A DNA stretch of 64,000 nucleotides from Dipteris shenzhenensis (GCA_047967505.1 CM106540.1), one strand, 5' to 3'; positions 47,657-58,861 are shown, counted from the stretch's first letter. The notes: generated from the letters alone by a model not told the origin. Numbers and translations: made by a program.

Positions 47657-50233
47657 AGCATTTGCTTCCAAGGCATCCATTTCTTCATCCATGGCTTTTC
47701 TCTTTTTTTTTTTTCAATGACTTGCTCAAAAGAAGTGGGTTTTGGTTGGGTTCTGGCTCATGTATCACTTTGACCATATAGGCATAGTGAATGGCTATAA
47801 ATCCATCATATTTCAGCCTATCCACAGGATACCCAGCTCTGGTAGACCTGCATAAAATAGGCTCACTACCAGGTGCTCTCAAAACATCCCTTGTCTTCCT
47901 TACTCCAGGTGTAACAATAGAAGGAATACCCAACTCATCATCAACGCTCTGTTTTGAGCCACTGCATTCACCATCCACATAAGAGAGACCTGCATTCACA
48001 TCAACCATGGGCTGATCTCTTTCTCTTTTCCTTTTTCTGATACTTGCAATACCACTATCTACATTGCTTTGAGGAGATCCTCCTAATCTCAATCTCCCTG
48101 TCCATGGCAAAGTATGTGAACCACTACTAGAGGACACTACAGGTCCACTAATATTTTGTGATTGCTGTTGTGAATTCTATGTAGCATTACCATTTTGTGC
48201 ATCTACATCATCAATCACATTTACTGGTTTATACTAGCTACTCATCTCATCAAAAACATCTCTGCTCACTGTAAACTTACGAGTCGAAGGGTTATAGCAT
48301 CTATACCCTTTCTATTGCAGACAATAACCAATAAAGATGCACTTCTCAGCTTTTGGATCCAACTTGGATCTCAACTCATCTGTCACATGAACATTGGCAA
48401 TGCAACCAAAAACTTTCAAATGATAAATATCTGGTTTCCTACCAGTATACCTCTCCTCTGGTGTCATGCCATGCATTGTTGCAGTGGGAGTCTTGTTTAT
48501 TATGTGGACTGTTGTAGCAACTGCTTCAGCCCAATAATAATCTGGTAGGTCTTTTTCGTTGAGCATGGCACAAGATACCTCTCCAATATGCCTCTTTTTC
48601 CAATCTGCAAGTCCATTTTGCTGTGGGGTATGACTGCATGAATATTGGTGCTTTATGCCATGCTCCTACAAGAAATTTGCAAACTCATTTGAGAGGTACT
48701 CTCCCCCTCCATCTAACCTCAGGCATTTTATTTGCAGGACTGTTTCTTTTTCAACCATAGCTTTGAAAGCATTGAAATGCCCAAACACTTCACTTTTCTT
48801 TTTCATAAAATACACCCAAACTTTTCTACTGTAGTCATCAATAAAAGTGACAAAATAATGATAGCCTCCAATAGATGCAACTCAAGTAGTCCACACATCA
48901 GAGTGGATTAATTCCAATGGCCTGCAACAATATTTCGGGCCTCAATTAATTTAAGTCGCTGTACATTAACATGAGCAATGCGTTTATGCCAGATATCAAT
49001 ATCTACAAGTACACCGGTCCCATGTGCAAAAATTACTCCACTCAATTCAGGCATGTCCGCATCTAATGTAAACATCCTACCCTTCTTCTTCCCTTTTGCT
49101 ATCAAGCGACCTTTATTTTTCATATCCTCAACAAAGCATCCATGAGGATTAAATCTGACCTGCAAGCCCTGCTCAACCGTTTGATCAACAGAAACCAGGT
49201 TCTTGGTGATATTCGGGACATGAAATACATCAGATAGGTATTTCTTTTTCCCATCCTGCATAGACAAAGGAATTTTACCAATATGCATAATAGGATGTGC
49301 AGCATCATCACCAGTCTCCACAAATTCTGGTCTTTCCATTTTCCTTGCATCCTGCATCCATTCTGCATGACCTGTCATGTGGTTTGATGCACCTGAGTCA
49401 ACATACCACACATCATTGCTTTCTTCTGCACTTGTCACAAAATTGGTCATGTGCTACACCATAAATAGATGCTCATTTTTGTCATCCCCCTATCTACTAG
49501 AAGATGCATAATTCCCTTGATGCAATTTTCCATTCATGATGTCATTCTGCTTTTTGTAGCAGTCTTTAGCCATATGACCCATTTTACCACAGTAGTAGCA
49601 TTCAACATTACTGTTTGCATTTTGGCCTCTCTACCATCCACCACGACCTTTTTGGCTCCCCCTGCCTCTAGAGTTACCACGCCCTCCTCCATAGGACTGG
49701 TTTTCTTGAGTCTGCTGCATATTCTGATTTCTGCCACAGCGTCCAAATCGGCCTGCTCTACCTCTGCCTCTACCCCTTCCAGCATTTGAGTAGAAGACAT
49801 CTTCTTTTGAAGTTCCTCCTGAAGAAGATGCACCACCATTTCTCTGCTCTTTAGAAATTAGAAGAGCAATCAACTCAAAATCAGGAAAATTCTCACGGAT
49901 GGCAATGGATGGCCGGAATTGTGCATAATCCTTTCCTAGACCATTCAAGGTCACAGAAACTAAATCATCATCTTCCACCGGCGACCCAATAAAAGAAGGT
50001 GCATCTGCCATCTTCTTCACCTTCATGTGGTAGTCATTGATGCTCATATTTTCTCTCTGCACATTATGCAACTCCTGCTTGAGCTACATTTTCCTAGCTT
50101 GCATATTTGTGCTATACATTTTTGTCAAAGTATCCCATGCCTCCTTCGGCGTGCTTGCATCCTAAATATGCACAATCATAGAATCAGAAATAGTGATAGA
50201 CAGCCAGCACATAACTTTTCTGGCTCTCTCACA
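47657..50233 (-). pseudogene. Copia-A3, gag to RT N-terminus
   Basis: Minus strand, from the right: gag (50230-49630; MHNVQRENMSINDYHMK, RGRGRGRAGR), zinc knuckle near 49580, protease WYVDSGASNHMTGH near 49400, pre-integrase to 48908, integrase core with stops at 48900-48580, integrase C-terminus at 48566-48312, linker at 48137-47685, and the first residues of RT (MDEEMDALEANAT). The left end coincides with the end of the Copia-B1 LTR and the right end with an inversion junction at ~50233. A segment of ~70 bp between pre-integrase and integrase is missing near 48920. Confidence 0.9.
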
Positions 50234-51287
50234 ATCATAGAGGCAGTGGGAGCCAAAGAGGTCGTGGTGGATGGCAGAGAGGCCAAAATGCAAAGAACAA
50301 TGTTGAATGCTACTACTGTCGTAAAATGGGTCATATGGTTAAAGACTGCTATAAAAAGCAGAACGACATCATGACTAGAAAATTGCAACAAGGCAATTAT
50401 GCACCCTCTAGTAGATAGGGTGATGACAGAAATGAGCATCTGTTTATGGTGCAACACATGACCAATTCTGTGACAAGTGCAGAAAAAAGCAATGATGTGT
50501 GGTATGTTGACTCAAGTGCATCAAACCACATGACAAGTCATGCAGAATGGATGCAGGATGCAAGGAAAATGGAAAGACCAGGATTTGTGGAGACTGGTGA
50601 TGATACTGCACATCCTATTATGCAGATTGGTAAAATTCCTTTGTCTATGTAGGATGGGAAAAAGAAATACCTGTGTGATGTATTTCATGTCCCGAATATC
50701 ACCAAGAACCTAGTTTCTGTTAGTCAAATGGTTGAGCAAGGCTTGCAGGTCAGATTTAATCCTCATGGATGCTTTGTTGAGGATATGAAAAATAAAGGTC
50801 TCTTGATAGCAAAAGGGAAGAAGAAGGGCAGGATGTACACGTTGGATGCGGACATGCCTGAATTGAGTGCAACAATGTTTGCACATGGGACCGGTCTAGT
50901 TGCAAATATTGATATCTAGCATATAAAGCATTGGTCATGTTAATGTGCGACTTAAATTAATGCAGGCCCAAAATATTGTTGTAGGATTACCTAAGTTCAA
51001 GGTTGCAGAAATGCATAAGGTATGTGAGGCCTGTCAATTTGGAAAACAGGCAAGGAAACCATTTCCTAGATATTTTCAAGAGAGTAAGAGGCCATTGGAA
51101 TTAATCCACTCTTATGTGTGGACTACTAAAGTTGCATCTATTGGAGGTTGTCATTATTTTGTCACTTTTATTGATGACTACAGCAGAAAAGTTTGGGTGT
51201 ATTTTATGAAAAAGAAAAGTGAAGTGTTTGGGCATTTCAAAGCTTTTAAAGCTATGGTTGAAAAAGAAACAGGCCTGCAAATAAAAC
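50234..51287 (+). pseudogene. Copia-A4, zinc knuckle to integrase core, inverted relative to A3
   Basis: Plus strand: zinc knuckle CYYCRKMGHMVKDC near 50310, protease region WYVDSSASNHMTSH (G of DSGAS changed to S) near 50510, pre-integrase with LVSVSQMVEQGLQ, CEACQFGKQARKPF near 51030, and integrase DDYSRKVWVYFMKK near 51180, ending at MVEKETGLQIK. Stops at 50416, 50648 and 50917. The left end is joined tail-to-tail with A3 gag; the right end breaks into non-transposon sequence near 51288. Confidence 0.92.
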
Positions 51288-52111
51288 AGGCTTGTATCAA
51301 CATGGCAATTCCATGTTCCACACAATATCGACACTTTGCTTGCAACCACCACAAGTGTGGTTTTAGCCTCTAGATTGGCTATGAAATTTGTTAAGGATAT
51401 GTATGTGCCAGTATTTTAATGAGAAAAACAATAACTTTCTCATAGTGTATTTTTCAATTTGGAACCTTTTTAGAAGCCTTGAAGATAGGTAGGGGAACAT
51501 GGTTCACATGGGCAAACTAGTGATTGGAGTGAAAGAGACTTGTGAAGGAAGGGTGATTTGGGGCTTGGGGCAGAAGGAACAAATGACAAGTGAGTGATGT
51601 GCTCTGATGTGTTGGCATGTACAAGGGAAAGTAGCATGTGATGGAGGTAGATACTAAGGAAGAGGAGAAGTAAAAGAGCAAAGCCAATGCAATGCATGTG
51701 AAGGGGGTGGGAGGGTGTGTGATTATGTGAAAGGAAGCATGTGAAAAGGATGCATGTCAGAGGAATCTTGCATATAAAGACACACATTTCCACGTGATGG
51801 CAGCGACCTTTAGGGGAGAAAAGCCAATGGAGCTAGATATTTCTCAAGGTTGTGGGGGTTGGAAGGAAGTTGGATATATAGAGACGCGGCATTCTTTGAA
51901 TGGAGCCAAATACATAACAAGGACAAAAAAAGATGGCAGCTTTCGAAGTTCAAGTGTCAATCTATCATGCAAAAAGAGTCGTGGCCAAGGCGGACGTGAC
52001 GTGGCGCATAGTGAGAGGTCATCATAAGAGCCTTCCCGTTTTGAAACGTGATAAAAAATCGCCCGTGGAAGAAATGTGGACAAAAACCAAACGTATAAGT
52101 TAAGACAGATT
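51288..52111. other. Spacer with no recognised gene
   Basis: Contains a 77-codon + strand ORF (51794-52027) and a 79-codon ORF on the other strand over the same bases. Neither has a recognised domain. Confidence 0.45.
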
Positions 52112-52243
52112 TAGGGGTTTGTGCCATGTGGACGTGCGAATCATTAAAAGCATCTCTTAATCGGGATTAACGTCACTAGGGGTTTGTGCCATGTGGACGT
52201 GAGAATCATAAACGAAGTCACTTAATCGGGATTAACGTTCACG
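52112..52243. repeat. Two ~65 bp direct repeats with ACGT cores
   Basis: Copies begin at 52112 and 52177 with TAGGGGTTTGTGCCATGTGG followed by ACGTG, and both contain CTTAATCGGGATTAACGT. ACGT words are typical of bZIP/bHLH sites, but there is no adjacent gene to which they could be assigned with confidence. Confidence 0.85.
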
Positions 52244-52700
52244 TTCTACAAATCAATGTGGATCACATGGGTTGCTTCAACTTGCAGGGACAGGAGGAGA
52301 CCGGGGACACCGGCGGTAGCCGGCTCAGTAGGTGGGCGTCTGGGCGCTGACCATTAACTAGATAAGCACGGAGGAAAAGGAGGGAGGGCCCACCAGGATG
52401 CCACGTGGAGGAAGGCAGCCAATGGGAGGACAGCGTGTACCCTGAAGTGCAGCAGTCTTCACAATCAATCAAATCGTCGTTTGCTTTCGTGTTTCTTTTA
52501 TTTGGTCCAAAGTGGCAACTTTAGGAACGCCTTTCGAGTACGCTCACCGCGTGACCTTTTTATCAAGAGGTCTGCCCGTATAAATGGGGTTTTTTAATAG
52601 CTATTTAAGCTTAGAGCATGTTCATGCGCACCATTTCAGGAGGTTGCCATGTCACCAAGAGGTGGTTGCTACCCTCAATCCACATGATCAAGGTGCAATC
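52244..52700. other. GC-richer spacer, no recognised gene
   Basis: No domain-bearing ORF. Sequence leads into the LINE fragment. Confidence 0.4.
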
Positions 52701-53212
52701 TTTGCTTGCTGATTCGGAAATTCCATGTTTGGGCTCTATGGACTGTCGGACTCCTTCACCCAAGTTAAATTTCTTCTACACGTCTCACCACTATGTCCTT
52801 TGTGTATATAATTCAGATGGAATCTCACTTTCATCTATTTTGGGGATGCTTCACGATTAAGCCTATATGGTGTATGCTACAACAATGGTTAGCTCGGCCT
52901 GCAATTTGCATTTCTTTAAAAGTGGAAAGTGGTTCTGTTGGGCATTTAATCAGGGGGGCCTCAGCTCAAATCATTTGGTTCACTAGGAACCGTTTGGTAT
53001 TTTAGAAATTACCGATTCTGGTAGATCTTCATTTTCACATTCATAGGGAAATTCTTAACAATGTCTTCCTTGGAGCTGCTAAGGCATTCAGCTCAGCTTT
53101 CTAATCTGTGTTAGTCGTAGAGTTGTCTAGCCATAGAGCTGTCTATGTTCTTTTCTGTAAGTTTTAAAAAATATATAAATTCTTCCTTTTCACGCAAAAA
53201 AAGAAAAGGACT
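52701..53212 (+). pseudogene. 5'-truncated LINE fragment with A-rich tail
   Basis: Two frames carry pieces resembling the zinc-binding domain found after the RT of plant non-LTR elements: ESHFHLFWGCFTIKPIWCML (52810-52870), then GHLIRGASAQIIWFTRNRLVF (52940-53005). The spacing HLFW...W...W-x-x-NR fits that domain. Stops follow, and the segment ends in GCAAAAAAAGAAAAGG near 53195-53212, a plausible poly(A) tail. Only the last few hundred bases of an element are present, as is common after incomplete reverse transcription. Confidence 0.5.
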
Positions 53213-54817
53213 GGCAAATTCTGAATGCTTTGCTTAAATATAAGGTTGTTATTTGCAAATGGCACACAATTTTGTAGAATCCTCAAAATCCCCATTTAGC
53301 GAGAGCCTAGCCTGCAGGAGCATTTTCCAGCATCTTGGGCACATTGGAAGAATGATCTCTAAATAGTAGTGTAAAATGAGACTGCTCAGGCCCCCCCATT
53401 TCATGTTTGCCCTTAGATGTAGGGCCATTTTTAGCGTCTAATGGTCTATTTTCGTTTACATGTGATCATGCTCTAGCAACATGAATGCTAGGAGGGAGAT
53501 TGGGGATTTGTTGGTTCAAGAGGGCATCTAACATCTTTTTGAAGTGCATGAAGTATATCTCCAAGTGTTTTGGCATGCTAGCTCCTTTCTCCTAAGAAGT
53601 GCTCACTACACTCCCCCTTTGCCTATCTTTCTTATATTGTGTGTTCCCTAAATACTTGGAGCATGGTGAGGATCATGGCATATTGACTAGGGCTTGGTCA
53701 TGTGTGTGCTAAATATTCCCACTCTTAGCTCCTTAGTTGAGATGACCATGTGCACCTTTCAGGTCATCCCAATCTTGTGAGGCTACCCCAATTACAAGTG
53801 AAATAGATGGTAGTTAGTTTATATTATACAACATGATGATTGACACCATAAAGGGCACATTGCTTATTACATACCATACCTTGTCAATTAGGGGTTCGGC
53901 TATCACATTGCTTGCATTGCAGTTATGACTTTGGCATAGTGGTAGCAATACAGTAGCAAAAATTAGGTGCGCCCATTTAATCCCTCTTGCTAATTGTCCT
54001 TTGATGTAAAAGCTTCCTTCTTTCCAATGTTAGTGCCCCCGGCTAACATTGTGGGGATGATTATTATTGGCTCTATCTCAACAAAGCTAGATAATGTGCT
54101 TCACAAGGCTAGTGTTTACATCATATGCATGATGCCAAGACACTAAAAGGATTTAGGGTGACGATCTTGTTGCCATTATTGTGGGTGATTGTGTATGACA
54201 TCTAAGACTTGCATAAGGAAATGTCCTACATTTGTGTCTCATAAGGTCAGTGTGAATACAAAGGTGGACAGGAAATGGTTCAAGAGTGGTGATCTCATTG
54301 CCATAATTGGCGATGGTGTAAGAATCTTAAGGATGTCGCAAGATGCCTAGGCTTGTGACTAGCACACTAGCCCTGGAGATAATGCACATAAATCAAAATG
54401 GGGGTTGTTAGCTAAGGTCGATGTGCTATCAGTTCATTCAAAGCCCCTACCCTCCACTTGTGGCCTTGATTCTCAAGGAGGTGGATGATTGGCAACATAC
54501 TCGTCATAGCTTAGGATGTGATAATGACGTTTGTGCTCCTATTTGCATTGTGCAAGGTTCCAAGGCCATCGCAAGACACGGATGCGTTGTGCACCAAGGT
54601 TGAAACTATGTAGAAAGTACACTAAATAAGGAGTGGGTTTTGAAACTTGTAGGTTCTACCGTCACATGTGCATGTGAATAAAACAACAAGAGCTAACACC
54701 CACAAGTGCTAGCACATTAGGACGCGTTCTTGTGTTAGTAAGCATTCATGGGGGACTTACTCAGAGAAAAGGGGGGTAGTAAAGGATGCACGTAATTTCT
54801 CTTTGTGTCCTACCAAG

Positions 54818-54856
54818 GGGGAGAGAGAGAGAGCGAGTGAGAGAGAGAGAGAGAGA
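54818..54856. repeat. (GA)n microsatellite
   Basis: Interrupted GA dinucleotides, about 39 bp, with two single-base interruptions. Confidence 0.95.
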
Positions 54857-55007
54857 TGATATGATGTGAGTGTATTAAAGTCCTCTTAAGACCCTTTAGG
54901 CATGGGACTCTATCACTATGGACAAATAGTGGGTTTTTTACATTGGGTGAAAGAAAACCTACTATGGAATGGACTTGCTGTGTAGCTAGTACTGGTTGAA
55001 AGGACCT

Positions 55008-55041
<34 letters not shown>
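55008..55041. repeat. (TG)n(AG)n compound microsatellite
   Basis: About 22 bp of TG followed by 12 bp of AG. Confidence 0.95.
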
Positions 55042-55316
55042 TTTGCTTCAAAGTGAAAGTCACAAGAGGAGGGAGTTGTAGGAGAGGTGGAAACTGGAAA
55101 GGGCACGTGGTGGAGATGAAAAAATGATGGAAAAGCGAACGGCATGTTCCTGCACGGCACCGTCAAGGGAGGCCTCAGGGGAAGGGGGGGGCCTCTACAA
55201 AGAAAAAGGGGGGACAGAGTGTCTTTTTGAGCAATCAAAGCTCTTCACTTTCTCTGTTTTTTTTTGTCTCTAGGGTGCCTCCTCTTTGCCTTTTGACTCC
55301 TTTGTATAATTCTCTT

Positions 55317-55488
55317 CTCTTTTCAACTCATCCTCCCTTCCCTTAACCTCAAAATTTCAGCTATACCCTCCACTGTTCACCTTGCAAATTTTTTCTCTAC
55401 ACCTTGCAATCTCTTTTCAACTCATCCTCCCGAGTCCCTTCCCTTAACCTCAAAATTTCAGCTATACCCTCCACTGTCCACCTTGCAA
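55317..55488 (+). repeat. Tandem duplication (~94 bp period) in the bHLH leader
   Basis: CTCTTTTCAACTCATCCTCC begins at 55317 and again at 55411; both are followed by CCCTTAACCTCAAAATTTC, AGCTATACCCTCCACTG and CACCTTGCAAA. The second copy has a 7 bp insertion (CGAGTCC), so it is slightly longer. Confidence 0.92.
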
Positions 55489-55515
55489 AATTTGCAAGCT
55501 TCACCCAATTCAGCC

Positions 55516-55593
55516 ATGGCCTCTGTCTCTCCTCTCCCTCACTCCATCATGCTCTTCTCTCTACTTTTGGTGTACCTTTTCCTTGATGCTTGA
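55516..55593 (+). promoter_or_regulatory. Upstream ORF 1 of the bHLH gene (25 codons)
   Basis: ATG in a strong context (GCCATGGCC). It encodes a hydrophobic peptide ending at TGA 55591-55593. If transcribed in the leader, it could reduce translation of the main ORF. Confidence 0.4.
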
Positions 55594-55630
55594 AGCTTGC
55601 AACATTCCCTACCCCTTTTCCCTGCCTTCC

Positions 55631-55759
55631 ATGCACACAGTTCTTCCATCCTCACCAGATCCTCTCAGCAAGTCTTCTCCAGCATCATTCCTTTCATGCA
55701 CACGCAAATCCTCGGTCTCTGCTTCCGGTTCCCCTTTTGCAAGTCTTCTCAAATATTAG
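55631..55759 (+). promoter_or_regulatory. Upstream ORF 2 of the bHLH gene (42 codons)
   Basis: ATG at 55631 with stop TAG at 55757-55759, serine/proline-rich product. It lies wholly before the main start at 55858. Functional status unknown. Confidence 0.35.
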
Positions 55760-55857
55760 CTAGCAATGACCTCCCAATTCCTATCCTCTTGGGACTTCAA
55801 GAAGCAACATTGTCAATAAGAGAATAAGGCTTTCCTGTTCCCTCTACCAAAAAGATT

Positions 55858-57672
55858 ATGGGTTCCGAGAGCGCTGGAACCAGAGGCTGGACTCATGAAG
55901 ATGTGGTTATGATCAAACAGCTTTTGGGTCCGTCTGCGATGGCTCATCTTTCTTGGAGCTTGCAGGGTCTAACACCAGCCGGTGGGCGGAAGCTTAACGA
56001 GGCGGCCCTGCAGCAAAGATTACAGAGTCTAGTGGAAGGATCTGCCGTGAATTGGACTTACGCCATTTTCTGGCAGCTTTCTTGCACTGTTAAAGGCGAA
56101 GAGGTGCTGGGATGGGGAGATGGTTACTTCAAAGGACCCAAAGAAAACGGTAGTGAAGCCACGGGAAAGGGCTGCAGCGTTGACGACGAGCAGCTCAAGA
56201 GAAGAGTCTTGAGGACGTTGCAAGCCCAATTTTGCGCCACCGACGACGATCTCATGGCCACAGATGATGCAGAGTTTGTCTCGGACACGGAGTTGTTCTA
56301 TCTCATCTCGATGTTCTACTCATTCTCGCGAGGAATGGGCATTCCTGGAACAGCTTTCGAAAGGCAAAATCATGTGTGGATGACAGGAACCAACAGAGAG
56401 AACTCAGGGGTTTGCACGAGAGGGCCGATAGCAAAAATGGCCGGAATTCAAACGATGGTCTGTGTGCCAACGCTGAATGGTGTAGCGGAGCTAGGATCAA
56501 CAGACTTGATCTACGAGAACCGGAAGCTCATTCACGAGATCAAGGTCTCTTTCACTGACGATGTGTGGGAGCAAACAAATCAATCCTCCGCTCTTCCTCG
56601 GCCCGCTGTCAAGGGTGCCGCATTCCAGCCTTGCGCAAACGGTTCGTTGGCCCCCACCATGCCTGCCTTGCGCGACGTACTGAATTTTCGAGCTCAGGAA
56701 GCCGGCAGGATAAGATCGACCCTCGGAATTGAGGCCTTTCATGGACCTGCTTCGCAAGACTTCCGCACTGCCAGAATCGATCCTGAGCGTCTGCGATCCG
56801 CTCCCACTCCCTTCCATCTCAATCCCTTCTTAGTTGCACAAAGGGCAGCTGCCGCTAAAGTTTTCCAGGCTCACGGTTTGCACCCCAAGCATAACGTTGA
56901 GGTCGCAAAGACACTCGATTCACCTGGCCTGAAGCAGACAGGCCAAAGCGTTAAAGGCTCTAGCCTTTCCCTTGGTGCTCAGATTCCCAGTATGAAGGTT
57001 GGGGAGGAGAAATTCACGCAACAATATGAAGGCCTAGGACGCTCTCTCAGTGCTATGGTACGATCCTGCGTGGAGTCGGAGCATTGTGACGTGGCAGCTT
57101 CTCGTAAGGATCTTGATTTCAAGCCTGCCTTTGAAGAGAGGAAGCCGAGAAAGCGAGGTAGAAAGCCAGCAAATGGCAGGGAAGAGCCTTTAAATCATGT
57201 TGAAGCTGAACGACAAAGGCGAGAGAAACTAAATCAGCGCTTCTACGCATTAAGGTCTGTGGTGCCAAACATCTCTAAGATGGACAAAGCCTCTCTTCTT
57301 GGCGATGCTATAAGCTACATTCAAGAGCTGCAAATGAAAGTCAAGGAACTACAGAATGAAAAGGACTCGAGACCTGCGGACGCATCTGCAGTTTCCCCGA
57401 CAAAGGAAGGAGGGAATTCCCCTTTAAGAACTATGTCAAACGTTGAATTGCAGGTGCAAAATGGAGAGGTTACGGTACGAATGAGTTGTCCGAAACAAAA
57501 TCATCCAATTACCAAAGTGATAGAGGCACTGCAAGAGTTAAAACTAGAAATACCCCCGGCCAATGTGGCCTTGGTTAGTGGATCTATACTACACACATTG
57601 AAACTTGACGTGAGTAGCTCTAACACCATCACGGAAGAACAACTGTATGCAGCTATTACTGGAAATTCTTGA
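55858..57672 (+). CDS. MYC/JAM-type bHLH transcription factor (subgroup IIId/e)
   Basis: Intact, intronless 604-codon gene. The N-terminal bHLH-MYC_N domain (~48-235) has [50 protein letters not shown] and ELGST; this region binds JAZ repressors in the MYC2 family. A basic linker ([17 protein letters not shown], ~428-444) leads into the bHLH (~443-492), with DNA-contact residues H447, E451 and R455 (the H-E-R set for G-box binding), then [17 protein letters not shown]. An ACT-like C-terminal domain follows (~528-587). The opening [17 protein letters not shown] resembles the start of subgroup IIId (JAM1-3, jasmonate-response repressors) more than MYC2. I see no MYC2-style acidic activation stretch, but N-terminal detail could fit a IIId/IIIe ancestor. 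Expected nuclear. The start is the first in-frame ATG after the pyrimidine-rich leader. GC content is clearly higher than in the flanks. Confidence 0.95.
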   Translation: MGSESAGTRGWTHEDVVMIKQLLGPSAMAHLSWSLQGLTPAGGRKLNEAALQQRLQSLVEGSAVNWTYAIFWQLSCTVKGEEVLGWGDGYFKGPKENGSEATGKGCSVDDEQLKRRVLRTLQAQFCATDDDLMATDDAEFVSDTELFYLISMFYSFSRGMGIPGTAFERQNHVWMTGTNRENSGVCTRGPIAKMAGIQTMVCVPTLNGVAELGSTDLIYENRKLIHEIKVSFTDDVWEQTNQSSALPRPAVKGAAFQPCANGSLAPTMPALRDVLNFRAQEAGRIRSTLGIEAFHGPASQDFRTARIDPERLRSAPTPFHLNPFLVAQRAAAAKVFQAHGLHPKHNVEVAKTLDSPGLKQTGQSVKGSSLSLGAQIPSMKVGEEKFTQQYEGLGRSLSAMVRSCVESEHCDVAASRKDLDFKPAFEERKPRKRGRKPANGREEPLNHVEAERQRREKLNQRFYALRSVVPNISKMDKASLLGDAISYIQELQMKVKELQNEKDSRPADASAVSPTKEGGNSPLRTMSNVELQVQNGEVTVRMSCPKQNHPITKVIEALQELKLEIPPANVALVSGSILHTLKLDVSSSNTITEEQLYAAITGNS

Positions 57673-57773
57673 GTTATGCTCACTGAACCGATTTTTATGA
57701 TAATATATGTGTATAAGTGGGCATTCTTCCTATTTGATGCATGTTTCGAATTTGAAATGTATCTGATGAGGAT

Positions 57774-57779
57774 AATAAA
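57774..57779 (+). terminator. Putative poly(A) signal of the bHLH gene
   Basis: AATAAA about 100 bp after the stop codon, in an AT-rich 3' region. Confidence 0.5.
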
Positions 57780-58728
57780 ATGTGAATGTGGACAATTTTG
57801 GATAAAGATTTATTACAAAAGGCGCCTTTTTCCAATGGGTGAAAACCAAAGCACGTGTATTGTTAACAGGCAGTTTTTTATACTTCTTCATGCGGCTCAA
57901 CTGCAGACTAGGTGTCCCTTAGCACGTAGTCTCATTTATCTCTTGTATCATTGAACTTTCTAGGTTGAACACATCTAGACTTCGAGGACTGTGTGTGTGA
58001 AAGTTAAGTAGTCACTGGTTGTTATACAAATGGAAACCAAGATACATGCGGTAATGCTTTGTGACTAAGGTTTTGTGAATTGCGTTTTTTCCTTGGAGGA
58101 GTGTTGGAACTCATTCAAAGCTTACATCTGAGCACCTGATTTGAAGATAAGCAGCAGAGAGAGAGAGGGAGGTAAACTCTGTTTTGCTGTAGGATGGAAA
58201 GTGCATGAAGCTTGATAATCGATTCGTTACTCTTGCCTTCCAAGTTAAGCAAAATGCTAATTATCATGGTAGGTACCAACCGGCTGCCTGCTGCAAAACG
58301 TCATGTGTCGTAACAATACATCTGTATGCGGAAAAGCATTCCAGAATCTGTTCAGAAAAGCATTCCAAAATCCGTTAACTTTTTTTCATTTATTGAAAGT
58401 TTGTGGTCTAGTTGAAGATTCTATGATTATTATCTTGGCTTTGGTCAAGCAGTCAGACTTGAGATGCTCGAGAGAGGCTTTTGTGGCTGTAAAGAAAGCA
58501 GAGAGAGGGTGAGCAATATCAGTGCCACCACGTTTTAAAAGGAGCAGGTTGGGTAGCTAAGGTTCCCCACATTTCATAGAGGCACGTATCTCATATGTAA
58601 CTTCTAGTCGTAAGAAGCTGTTTGATGTTACTTTCCCTGTGACTCATGCAGATTTTCAGATAGCTCAACGGATATGGATTGAGCTATTTGAGATTGCGGT
58701 TGAGCCCAACAGTCTTTGGAGGACTTAT
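57780..58728. other. Downstream intergenic region
   Basis: Includes the likely 3' flank of the bHLH gene. No other gene recognised. Confidence 0.45.
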
Positions 58729-58755
58729 ACATCAAGGTAATTGATCACATGTACA

Positions 58756-58801
<46 letters not shown>

Positions 58802-58861
58802 CACACACATCAAGGTAAGTGATCACGTGTACATCTCTCTCTCTCTCTCTCTCTCTCTCTC
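58729..58861. repeat. Compound microsatellite within a duplicated segment
   Basis: (CT)n at 58756-58780, (AT)n at 58781-58800, (AC)n at 58801-58809 and (CT)n again at 58834-58861. ACATCAAGGTAA followed by TGATCAC and GTACATCTCT precedes each CT tract, so an ~80 bp segment containing the microsatellite has duplicated. Confidence 0.93.

Larger units (their letters stand above)
53213..55235. other. Intergenic region upstream of the bHLH gene
   Basis: No gene recognised. Simple repeats occur at 54818-54856 (GA)n and 55008-55041 (TG)n(AG)n. Promoter elements for the bHLH gene would be expected toward its right end. Confidence 0.5.
55236..55857 (+). promoter_or_regulatory. Pyrimidine-rich 5' leader/promoter region of the bHLH gene
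   Basis: C/T-rich sequence runs from about 55245 up to the start codon, as in many plant 5' leaders. A weak TATA-like TTTGTATAATTC lies at ~55301. If transcription starts there, the leader would be about 530 bp and would include two uORFs. The start site itself cannot be read from sequence. Confidence 0.45.

Noticed and set aside
42790-47660. Copia-B1 as a simple insertion into one Copia-A copy
   Set aside because: The Copia-A piece on the left is integrase and the one on the right starts in RT; in a single minus-strand element the order would be reversed, and no target duplication is visible.
51794-52083. Overlapping ORFs of 77 and 79 codons on opposite strands
   Set aside because: No recognised motif, no start context of note and no neighbouring gene structure.
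57676-57954. 92-codon ORF just after the bHLH stop
   Set aside because: It lies in the likely 3' untranslated region, spans the AATAAA signal and has no domain.
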